A DNA stretch of 64,000 nt, from contig NZ_JADBEG010000001.1 of the NCBI RefSeq assembly GCF_014873755.1, forward strand, positions 684,501-748,500, written 5' to 3'. Origin of the DNA: Amycolatopsis lexingtonensis (GTDB lineage Bacteria; Actinomycetota; Actinomycetes; Mycobacteriales; Pseudonocardiaceae). Below the pieces are notes generated by a model. That model searched no databases and was not told where the DNA came from. It saw only the letters and a list, made by a program, of their open reading frames with translations. The position numbers and the translations under genes were made by a program. Positions 35,996 to 43,231 of the stretch are shown here, one piece after another. Position 1 is the stretch's first letter. Each line of letters begins with the position of its first letter.

Positions 35996-38682
35996 CAGCC
36001 ACCACCGCGCACCGAGTTGAGAATGGCCCTTGCCCGGACGGTGCGAGGATGCCCCTTGCCCAGCAGGCGAACAAAGCCCTCGAGTACGGATTGGCTTTCC
36101 CGCACGGCCTCGTCGACCAGCCCGAGTGCCCGCAGCACGACCGCAAGATTCGATCGGCTGGTCAATGTCGACGGGTGGTCGGGGCCGCGGAGACGGGTGA
36201 ATCCGGTGACGACCGCCTCTTGCTCGACCTTGGCCTTGGTGAGGTGGTTGAGGGAGTAGAGGCTTACGGCCAGGTTCCCGCGGCTCGTCAGCGTTGACGG
36301 GTGATCGGAACCCAGTATCCGGCTGAATCCGTCCACGACCAACTCCTGCTCGATCCTGGCTTCGTCGATCCTGCCGAGTTCGAATAGCAGCGATGCGAGG
36401 TAGTTCCGGCTCGTCAGTGTCGACGGGTGGTCGCCGTCGAAGGTGCGGGTAAAGCCGGCCACGACCTGCCTGTGTTCTTCTTCGGCTTGCTCGTCCAAGC
36501 CGAGTGCGTGAAGCGCGACCGCGTGGTTCGACCGGCAGGTCAGCGTCGTCGGGTGGTCTTTGCCGAGCACCTTCGCGAAGCCTTCGACTGTTTCGCGATG
36601 AGCTTTTTCGGCTTCCTTGAAGTGACCCAGTGCGTTCTGGACGACCGCCAGGTTGGACAGAGCGGTCAGCGTCGTCGGGTTGTCGGGGCCGAGGACGCAA
36701 CTGAAGCCTTCGAACACGGCGGTGTGTAGCTCTTCGGCTTCGGCGAGCCGGTCCGGGGCGTGCAGGACGAGAGTCGGGCTTCCTTTGCTGGTCAGGGCAT
36801 CGGGGTGGTCCGGGCCGAAGATCCTGGTACTGGTGTCCAGTACGGTCCGGTGCTCGGCCTCGGCGTCCTCGACCCTGCCGAGGGCGACCAGCACCGCTGC
36901 GGTATTGGTCACCCCGCGACTTGCCTCTGCGGTGGCCATTCGCAATCGCCGTTCGTAGGCCCTCAACACCCAGCAGTGCTCGGACTCGGCCTCCTCGTAG
37001 AGCCCGAGGTCGTGCAGGACCATCGCGAGGTTGTTCCGGTTTGTCAACGTCGCGGGGTGGTCCGAGCCCAGGGTTCGTGCGCGGACCTCGTGCACGATCC
37101 GGTGCTGTGCCGCCGCATCGTCCAACCGGCCCAGATCGTGCAAGACGAGCGCCAGGTTGTTGCGGCTGGCAAGCGTGCCTGGATTGTCTGGGCCGAGCGC
37201 GTCCAACCGAGCCGCGAGAACCGCGCGGTGCTCTTGTTCGGCTTCGTTCAGTCTCCCCATTATCCGCAACATCGCGGCATAGTGGCCCCAGGCGGCGAGT
37301 GCGGACTCGCTGGAGCTTCCGTGTGTGCCGGCTCGAGTCCCGCGTGCCTTGTCGAAGGCGTCGAGGGCTATTTGGTAACGCGCATGCAGACGTGCGGTGA
37401 TCCCGACCCGCATGATCTCGGCGGTGTCGGCGTTGTCCAGGCAGGCTCGCAGCACGGAGTCGGAGACAGGGCGGGTGGCCGCACGAGTGGTCTCGTCTAC
37501 CAGGTAGTCGAATACCTCGACCATGTCGTCTCCCGGGGCGCCGTCGGGAATGAGCAACGCCGTGGTCTGCCCTTCGGCGACCGCCCAGAGCCAGGCCTCG
37601 TTGACCGGTTCGCCGGCGACGCGCTTGCCGCCGCGAACCGGCAAATACTCTTCGGCGAGCCGGGTGATGAGGGCTCGGGGCAATGGCCCTGTGAGGCCGG
37701 CGCGCCTGCAGTCCACGGCGGCCGCCACCAAGGCGGCGCCGCGCATGTTCTCGCCTCCGTCACGAGCGGCTTTCCACCGTTTCATCAGTTCGGGACCCGC
37801 AGCCAGGTATTCGCCGATGCCGAACGTCTCTGCGTGCTTGAGGGCGTCGGCGATCCGTTCGTCACGCTGGACCCTCGTCCGGGCCCGGTCCTGTTCGGCG
37901 TCGGAAAACATCCTCGGGAGATCGATGCGGTCGGCGAGCGCGAGGGTGTCCAAGATCTCGTGCGTCACCGTTCTCGAGCCGTGGTCGGTGCTGTCGTACT
38001 TGGTGAGTTCGGACGAGCGGATGGTTCCGACGATGAAGCGCCCGCACGTGGCGTCACCGGTCAGCCGGTAGACCGCGTTAGAGGTGAAGCCGTCGTCGCC
38101 GAGAAAGCGTTCCAGATTGTCCAGGAATAGCACCGCGTTACGCATGGTCTCCATTTTTGAGACCGCAGATTCCAGTGCTTTCTTGTCCTGGACAGCTACT
38201 AGGGTGTGATTGCGCAGTTCGGCAGATATGCTTTCGTATGCGGTCCGTGTCTTCCCGGCTGTCGAGTCTCCGGAAATCAACACGAACCCGGGCGTGGCGA
38301 GCAGTTCTCGTAGTTCCGAGTCGATGTCGCGTGGGACGTAGACCGGCTGGGCGTTGGCGGGATTTGTGCCGCCGCGAAGCTTTCGGGACGGGTGTACTCC
38401 GAGTACCGTCGGATCGGTCACCTGGCGGACGGTGGGGAGCTTGCGTCCGCTGATCCGCAGGCAGCCGTTGCGCATGGCCAGATCCTGGGTGTGCCCCCTC
38501 TTCAGCACTTCGAGGAGCGAGCTTCGCCAGTGATCGGCAAAGATTGCGAGGATTGCCGCTGCCGCCGACGAGACTGCCAAGATCACCGGCGTATCGACCT
38601 TGGCCACAGCGAGGGTGGCGGGAAGGGCGACGGCGACCGCGGCCCCCACGGCCAGGATTGCCGGACGTGCGTACTTGGCCAT
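35995..38682 (-). CDS. membrane-anchored P-loop NTPase with TPR array
   Basis: An 895-residue protein. Two hydrophobic helices (about 7-28 and 31-49) anchor the N-terminus. A STAND/AAA-like NTPase follows: Walker A GDSTAGKT 138-145, Walker B VLFLDNLE with D188. From about residue 495 there are nine 42-residue TPR units of the GPDHPSTLTSRSNLAVVLRALG kind (shown as DHPSTLTSRSNLAV) and a partial tenth. Start ATG 38682 with GAAGGTGA 5 nt upstream; a longer frame to 38877 lacks such a site and would bury the helices. It is translationally coupled to the CysK-like gene. It could be a sensor, scaffold or defence-type signalling protein. Its tie to the pathway is positional. Confidence 0.78.
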   Translation of the reverse strand: MAKYARPAILAVGAAVAVALPATLAVAKVDTPVILAVSSAAAAILAIFADHWRSSLLEVLKRGHTQDLAMRNGCLRISGRKLPTVRQVTDPTVLGVHPSRKLRGGTNPANAQPVYVPRDIDSELRELLATPGFVLISGDSTAGKTRTAYESISAELRNHTLVAVQDKKALESAVSKMETMRNAVLFLDNLERFLGDDGFTSNAVYRLTGDATCGRFIVGTIRSSELTKYDSTDHGSRTVTHEILDTLALADRIDLPRMFSDAEQDRARTRVQRDERIADALKHAETFGIGEYLAAGPELMKRWKAARDGGENMRGAALVAAAVDCRRAGLTGPLPRALITRLAEEYLPVRGGKRVAGEPVNEAWLWAVAEGQTTALLIPDGAPGDDMVEVFDYLVDETTRAATRPVSDSVLRACLDNADTAEIMRVGITARLHARYQIALDAFDKARGTRAGTHGSSSESALAAWGHYAAMLRIMGRLNEAEQEHRAVLAARLDALGPDNPGTLASRNNLALVLHDLGRLDDAAAQHRIVHEVRARTLGSDHPATLTNRNNLAMVLHDLGLYEEAESEHCWVLRAYERRLRMATAEASRGVTNTAAVLVALGRVEDAEAEHRTVLDTSTRIFGPDHPDALTSKGSPTLVLHAPDRLAEAEELHTAVFEGFSCVLGPDNPTTLTALSNLAVVQNALGHFKEAEKAHRETVEGFAKVLGKDHPTTLTCRSNHAVALHALGLDEQAEEEHRQVVAGFTRTFDGDHPSTLTSRNYLASLLFELGRIDEARIEQELVVDGFSRILGSDHPSTLTSRGNLAVSLYSLNHLTKAKVEQEAVVTGFTRLRGPDHPSTLTSRSNLAVVLRALGLVDEAVRESQSVLEGFVRLLGKGHPRTVRARAILNSVRGGG
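35998..37200 (-). repeat. tandem 126-bp repeats encoding TPR units
   Basis: Nine full and one partial in-frame units of 126 bp (42 residues), each centred on a DHPxTLTxRxNLA motif. They vary from unit to unit, so they are an old array, not a recent expansion. Confidence 0.8.
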
Positions 38683-39213
38683 CAAGTCACCTTCGACTCG
38701 CATTTGGGATGTCGATCTCGCGTAACCGGCCGGGTGTCTCTGGCTAATTTGTAGGTGGACACTGAGTTCTGGACCGTCTACACTACCAAGATTTTTTATG
38801 TGGTCGAAGTGCGTGGTCGACGATGACCAGCTTTTGTCCATATTTTGTCGATCTGGTGCGAGATGCGCTTCGGCCATCTGCGGACCGCGCCGGTCTAGAT
38901 GACTTCGCCGCGCCGCAAGTTTCCGGTGTTGCGTGGGCGGTCCGTCGGGGAACGTTTCGGTTGTGCGGGCGAAGTTCGTCGATTCAGCGGTAGTTCCTGG
39001 CCTGGTTCGGCGGGTACGCGACCTGTGAGGAGCTCGTATCGACTGCAGTTCCTCTCCATCGTTTTCGGCAAGGCGCTCACTTCGACCGGAGTCAGGAGAA
39101 GGAGTGTCCCGTGGGGGTAATCGATGTCATCGTGCCGAGCCATGGTCGGCGACCCGTGGACAACCTCGGAAAATGAGTGGTGCGTGCGCGGAGCTTGGGG
39201 CTAGCTTGCTGCC
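38683..39213. other. mostly non-coding region upstream of the NTPase operon
   Basis: This 531-base stretch holds the promoter region of the minus-strand operon (an AT-rich tract TTTTTTATG near 38790) and one small possible gene on the minus strand (38895-39143). No clear hairpin or RNA gene is seen. Confidence 0.5.
38895..39143 (-). CDS. possible small hypothetical protein (82 aa)
   Basis: An ATG-started frame. Its first third looks protein-like (DDIDYPHGTLLLLTPVEVSA), its last third is Pro/Arg-rich. No good Shine-Dalgarno is visible and I do not recognise it. It would lie upstream of, and in line with, the NTPase operon. It may be spurious. Confidence 0.3.
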   Translation of the reverse strand: MARHDDIDYPHGTLLLLTPVEVSALPKTMERNCSRYELLTGRVPAEPGQELPLNRRTSPAQPKRSPTDRPRNTGNLRRGEVI

Positions 39214-40278
39214 GTGGCTGAGATCTTCGGGAGCTGTGACGATCGGTTCAGTGTTGTCGCGCAGACGCTGGCGGCTTCGCTGGACGGCGACGACGTGGGT
39301 GCTTCGGTCGCTGTCGTCGTGGCCGGCGAACCCGTGGTCGACCTGTGGGGCGGCCACCTCGACGCGGCGCGCACCACGCCCTGGGAACGCGACACCATCA
39401 CCAATGTCTGGTCCACCACCAAGACGATGACCGCGCTGTGCGCGCTCATCCTGGCCGACCGCGGCGAGCTGGACCTGGACGCGCCGGTCGCGGCGTACTG
39501 GCCCGAATTCGCCGCCGCGGGCAAGGAAACCGTGCTGGTGCGGCACTTGCTCGGGCACACCGCGGGCCTGCCGGACTTCGAGGGGCCGATCGCCGTCGAA
39601 GACCTCTACGACTGGCCGGCCGTGACGGCGAGGCTGGCCGCGCAGGCCCCGCGGTGGGCGCCGGGCAGCGCGGGCGGGTACCACTCCGTGACGTTCGGGT
39701 TCCTGATCGGCGAAGTGGTCCGCCGCGTCACCGGGCGCAGCCTCGGCACCTTCTTCGCCGAAGAGGTCGCCGGTCCGGTGGGCGCCGACTTCCACATCGG
39801 ACTGAGCGCCGAGCACGACCACCGGGTCGCGCCGCTGCTCGCCGATCCGCTGGGCGACAAGCCGCCGGGTTTCCTCATCGGCGTCTCGGATTCCCACCCG
39901 CTCGCCTGGCGGCGCGCGGAACTGCCCGCGGTCAACGGTTACGGCAACGCGCGCTCGGTGGCCCTCCTGCAGTCGGCGCTGTCGTGCGGGGGAGTGGCCG
40001 GCGGCGTCCGGCTGCTGTCGGCGGCCGGCAGCGAGCGCGTGTTCGAGGAGCAGTTCCACGGCGTGGACCGCGTGCTCGGCACCTCGATGCGTTACGGCTT
40101 GGGCTACCGCCTCGAAGGCCGCACGTGCTCGTGGGGCGGCTGGGGCGGTTCGGTGGTGCTCTCCGACGCCGACCTCGGCATGACGGTGGCGTACGTGATG
40201 AACCAGGTCCTCTGGGAGGACGGGTACGCCCGCGGGCTCAGCGTCGTGATGGCCGCCTACGACGCCATCATGGCTTAA
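39214..40278 (+). CDS. beta-lactamase-fold serine hydrolase (class C/EstB-like)
   Basis: A 354-residue cytoplasmic member of the serine beta-lactamase/esterase family, with no signal peptide. Catalytic Ser-x-x-Lys is in VWSTTKTM near residue 67. The Tyr site is GGYHSVTFG near residue 150, where Tyr-x-Asn has become YHS, as in EstB-type esterases. CSWGGWGG near the C-terminus corresponds to the third motif. Such enzymes hydrolyse short esters or D-amino-acid peptides rather than beta-lactams. The GTG start lies 70 bases from the divergent small ORF. Confidence 0.87.
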   Translation: MAEIFGSCDDRFSVVAQTLAASLDGDDVGASVAVVVAGEPVVDLWGGHLDAARTTPWERDTITNVWSTTKTMTALCALILADRGELDLDAPVAAYWPEFAAAGKETVLVRHLLGHTAGLPDFEGPIAVEDLYDWPAVTARLAAQAPRWAPGSAGGYHSVTFGFLIGEVVRRVTGRSLGTFFAEEVAGPVGADFHIGLSAEHDHRVAPLLADPLGDKPPGFLIGVSDSHPLAWRRAELPAVNGYGNARSVALLQSALSCGGVAGGVRLLSAAGSERVFEEQFHGVDRVLGTSMRYGLGYRLEGRTCSWGGWGGSVVLSDADLGMTVAYVMNQVLWEDGYARGLSVVMAAYDAIMA

Positions 40279-40484
40279 AGCGCGCGAACCGGAACGGTGA
40301 TATCCTCGTGGTGTCCGGACCACTCGGTTCCTGAATTTTCGCTCCGACGATTCTTCTGCCCGGCGAGATCCACCGACCTCACCGACGGCCGTCGATTTCC
40401 GGCGCCTTCGCCCAGCTTTGCAGCGTGACACCAGAGGCCGCTCCACGCGAGCGTGCGCGTGGACCGATGTGAAGGGGAATGTCC

Positions 40485-40730
40485 ATGAGCGACATCGTTC
40501 TGGCCCAGACGGCCAACATCAACCCCGGCCTGGCGGCCATCGGGTACGGACTCGGCGCGATCGGCCCGGGAATCGGCGTCGGCCTGATTTTCGCGGCCGT
40601 CATCAATGGTACCGCACGGCAGCCGGAAGCGCGCGGGAAACTGCAGACGATGGGTTACTCGACGTTCGTGCTTTCCGAAGTGCTCGCGTTGATCGGCGTC
40701 GTCATCTATTTCATCACGTACTCCAAGTGA
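40485..40730 (+). CDS. orphan F0 ATP synthase subunit c paralogue
   Basis: An 81-residue, two-helix proteolipid. Helix 1 is INPGLAAIGYGLGAIGPGIG, the polar loop is ARQPEARGK (the c-subunit RQP loop), and helix 2 is STFVLSEVLALIGVVIYFI with the proton-carrying E65. It matches actinobacterial AtpE in helix 1 and loop but has a divergent helix 2. No other atp gene is nearby, so this is a second, unlinked copy or a relative with another role. Start ATG 40485 has GAAGGGGA 6 nt upstream; the ATG at 40479 touches that site. Confidence 0.88.
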   Translation: MSDIVLAQTANINPGLAAIGYGLGAIGPGIGVGLIFAAVINGTARQPEARGKLQTMGYSTFVLSEVLALIGVVIYFITYSK

Positions 40731-40748
40731 GGGCGAGGGGCCGGCCGT

Positions 40749-41168
40749 TCACCGCCGCACGCGGGCGGCGTGCTCGGCCAGCCCGGTCGCCATGTCCTGC
40801 ATGAAGCGCCGCAGGTACCGACGGAGGAACCAGCGCATGCCCCAGCGCGCGGAGTACGTGCCGTGCCACCGGATCCGCGTCCCGCCGCCGGAGAGTTCGT
40901 GCAGCTCGACCGCGGCGCGGTAGTCGGTCAGCTGCGGGTTTTCCGCGCCCTCGTAGGCGAAGCGGCGTTCGGGTTCCAGTGCGGTGATGCGCTCCTTGGT
41001 CACGACCTTCCCGGTGCGGAACGCGCGGACCGCGCCGACGCCTTCGGACTGCTCGCTTTCCAGCGCGTCGATCCGCGACCAAGCCGGCCAGGTCCGGGCA
41101 TCGAGCAGCAGGGCCCATACGGCCGAGGGCGGCGCGGGGGACTCGGCCGTGACGTCATAGGAGGTCAT
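40749..41168 (-). CDS. SRPBCC family protein (polyketide cyclase/dehydrase-like)
   Basis: A 139-residue START/Bet v1-like fold: YDVTAESPAPPSAVWALLLDARTWPAWS (seen as PAPPSAVWALLLDARTWPAW) at the N-terminus, then antiparallel strands (RFAYEGAENPQ, TRIRWHGTYSARWG) and a long C-terminal helix. It binds a hydrophobic ligand in a cavity. The ligand cannot be told. A longer frame to 41312 is Arg/Pro-rich and rejected. It follows the AraC gene on the same strand with a 59-base gap. Confidence 0.82.
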   Translation of the reverse strand: MTSYDVTAESPAPPSAVWALLLDARTWPAWSRIDALESEQSEGVGAVRAFRTGKVVTKERITALEPERRFAYEGAENPQLTDYRAAVELHELSGGGTRIRWHGTYSARWGMRWFLRRYLRRFMQDMATGLAEHAARVRR

Positions 41169-41227
41169 GCGGCCACGGTAGGGCGGTGGCCGGTCCCGGC
41201 TCCAGGTCCGGGATTGCGGTGCACCGC

Positions 41228-42094
41228 TCAGGAATTGCGGTAGGCCGACGGGCGGATGCCGGTGTGCCGCAGGAAGGCGGCGGAGAGGGGACCGGGGCCG
41301 GCGAAGCCGCACCGCGCCGCGATCCGGTCGAGCGCGAGGTCCGTGCCGCGCAGCAGCCGCTTCGCCTCCTCGACCCGCAGCCGGGTGAGGAACCGGTGCG
41401 GCGTCTCGCCGGTCGCCGCCTTGAAGACCCGGACGAGGTGGTAGACGGACAGGTGCACCTCGGCGGCCACGTCGGCCAGGGTGACCGGTTCGGCGAGCCG
41501 TTCGCGCATGATCGCCACGGCGGCGCGCACCCGCGCGTCTTCCCGGGCGGGGGCGGGCTCGGCGCGCTTCCGCCCGTGCCGGGTGAGGAGGTGCGTGGTC
41601 AGGAAGGCGGCGGCGGACTCGGCGTAGAGCTCACCGGCCTCGCCGGGGAACCCGATCGTGCGAACGGCTTCCTCGAGCAGGGCATCCCCGGCGGCCAGGG
41701 ACGCGGCCACGGCGTCGAAGTCCACGGTGCCGCCTAGCTGCGCCGCCACCGCATCGACGGTGTCGCGCGGGATGTGGATCTGGACGCTCCGCATCGACGC
41801 GTCCCCGCGGTAACGGCGCGACGCGGGCCGGTGCGGGATCCCCAGCTGGAGCCGCCCGGGCACCCAGGGCGCGCCGGCCGCCATCTCCGCCCGCCCGGAC
41901 ACCGGGAGCACCAGGTGCAGGTCGGCGGTGCCGGGCAGGTGCAGGTCCTCGGCGACGGGCACGTGCTCGAACCGCTGGACGAGCAGCGACCGCCAGCCCG
42001 AGTGTTCCCAGCTGCAGAACGTCCGCCGGACGTAGCGCTCCCACGCCACTCCGGCGTAGGGCTGGAGGTCGAACCGGGCGGAGTCGAACACCAT
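41228..42094 (-). CDS. AraC/XylS family transcriptional regulator
   Basis: A 288-residue activator. The N-terminal about 180 residues form a cupin-like sensor (TADLHLVLPVSGRAEM, GIPHRPASRRYRGD). The C-terminal double HTH has VTLADVAAEVHLSVYHLVRVFKAATG (seen as LADVAAEVHLSVYHLVRVFK) and GETPHRFLTRLRVEEAKRLL, then LDRIAARCGFAGPGPLSAAFLRHTG. It begins 10 bases after the lacI stop, so the two regulators share an operon. Targets unknown. Confidence 0.88.
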   Translation of the reverse strand: MVFDSARFDLQPYAGVAWERYVRRTFCSWEHSGWRSLLVQRFEHVPVAEDLHLPGTADLHLVLPVSGRAEMAAGAPWVPGRLQLGIPHRPASRRYRGDASMRSVQIHIPRDTVDAVAAQLGGTVDFDAVAASLAAGDALLEEAVRTIGFPGEAGELYAESAAAFLTTHLLTRHGRKRAEPAPAREDARVRAAVAIMRERLAEPVTLADVAAEVHLSVYHLVRVFKAATGETPHRFLTRLRVEEAKRLLRGTDLALDRIAARCGFAGPGPLSAAFLRHTGIRPSAYRNS

Positions 42095-42104
42095 GATCTC
42101 GAGG

Positions 42105-43100
42105 TTAGCGGCGCACCCGGGTCGACTCGCGGACGACCAGTTCCGGGGTGAACACCACCGCCTGGCGCTCCACCGTCGTGTCCGCCGTCTCCGCCAGCAG
42201 CAGTTCCGCCGCCGTGCGGCCGAGGCGGCGGGCCGGCTGGCGGACCGAGGTCAGCGGGACCGCCGCGGCGCCGGCGAACTCGATGTCGTCGTAGCCGACG
42301 ATCGCCATCTCCTCGGGGACGCGGACGCCCGCGCCCACCATGGCCTGCAGCACGCCGAGGGCGAGCAGGTCGTTCGCGCAGAAGACCGCCGTGGGCCGGG
42401 GGCTCGTGCCGAGCAGGCGCGCGCCCGCGTCTCGGCCCGAGCTGACGTCCAGGCCGATCGCCTCCAGCACGGTCAGCTCCGCCGCCGAACCGGCGAGGGC
42501 CGTGCGGACGCCCTGCTCGCGGTCGCGGCACTGGGTGAGGATCGCCGGGCCGTTGACGAACGCGATCCGGTGGTGCCCGGTCTCCAGCAGGTGCCGGGCC
42601 GCGAGCGCGCCGCCCGCGATGTCGTCGACCGCCACCGAACTCGCCTCCGACGCCGGTGCCTTGCGGTCGACGAAGACGTACGGCGTGCCGCTGCGCCGGA
42701 ACGCGCGCAGGGCTTCACCCGAGGTGGCGACCGGGCTCAGCAGCACCCCGCGAACCCGCTGTTCGGCGAACATCGCCAGGTACGACGCCTCGAGGTCGGA
42801 GCGCTGGCCGCTGTTGCAGGTGATGATGTTGAGGCCCTCGGCGTGCGCGGCCTGCTCGGCCCCGCGGGCGACGTCTACGAAGAACGGGTTCCCGAGGTCG
42901 AGCACGAGCAGCCCCATGATGCGGCTGCGCCCGGCCCGCAGCTGCCGCGCCGACTCGTCCCGGACGTAGCCGAGCTCTTCGATCACCGACAGCACCCGGT
43001 TGCGCGTGGCCGTGGCGACCACGTGCGGCCGGTTGACCACATTGGACACCGTGCCGATCGAGACGCCCGCGCGCTTGGCGACGTCCTTGATGCCGACCAC
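42105..43100 (-). CDS. LacI family transcriptional regulator
   Basis: A 331-residue repressor. The HTH begins at residue 2, GIKDVAKRAGVSIGTVSNVVN, followed by the hinge helix region RQLRAGRSRIMGLLV. A periplasmic-binding-protein-like sugar domain follows, with DLGNPFFVDVARGAEQAAH and FCANDLLALGVLQAM. It is divergent from a secreted PNGase-A-like gene. A perfect LacI-type operator lies 39 bases upstream of its start. It probably senses a sugar and controls itself, araC and the secreted protein (inference). Confidence 0.9.
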   Translation of the reverse strand: MVGIKDVAKRAGVSIGTVSNVVNRPHVVATATRNRVLSVIEELGYVRDESARQLRAGRSRIMGLLVLDLGNPFFVDVARGAEQAAHAEGLNIITCNSGQRSDLEASYLAMFAEQRVRGVLLSPVATSGEALRAFRRSGTPYVFVDRKAPASEASSVAVDDIAGGALAARHLLETGHHRIAFVNGPAILTQCRDREQGVRTALAGSAAELTVLEAIGLDVSSGRDAGARLLGTSPRPTAVFCANDLLALGVLQAMVGAGVRVPEEMAIVGYDDIEFAGAAAVPLTSVRQPARRLGRTAAELLLAETADTTVERQAVVFTPELVVRESTRVRR

Positions 43101-43138
43101 CGCACCCCCTCGCTGAGAAGGCGTGAGCCTACCACGTT

Positions 43139-43152
43139 CTGAAACGTTTCAG
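43139..43152. promoter_or_regulatory. LacI-family operator
   Basis: CTGAAACGTTTCAG is a perfect 14-bp palindrome with the central CG typical of LacI/GalR sites. It lies between lacI (start 43100) and the PNGase-A-like gene (start 43232). Confidence 0.85.
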
Positions 43153-43231
43153 GCGCCGATTCCCGCCGATAGTCGGATGATCGCGCGGCTAGGCTCCGAG
43201 CCGGGAGTGCCTGCCGCTGGGAGGAGTCCGG

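Noticed and set aside
35998..37200. Regular 126-bp spacing that might suggest a CRISPR or other DNA array
   Set aside because: Units are in frame, diverged, and translate to 42-residue TPR motifs. There are no identical short repeats with unique spacers.
35995..38877. Longer start of the TPR-NTPase at 38877
   Set aside because: The extra 65 residues lack coding character. ATG 38682 has a GAAGGTGA site and puts a membrane helix at the N-terminus.
39214..40278. A true beta-lactamase
   Set aside because: No signal peptide, and the YxN motif is YHS, as in esterase-type relatives.
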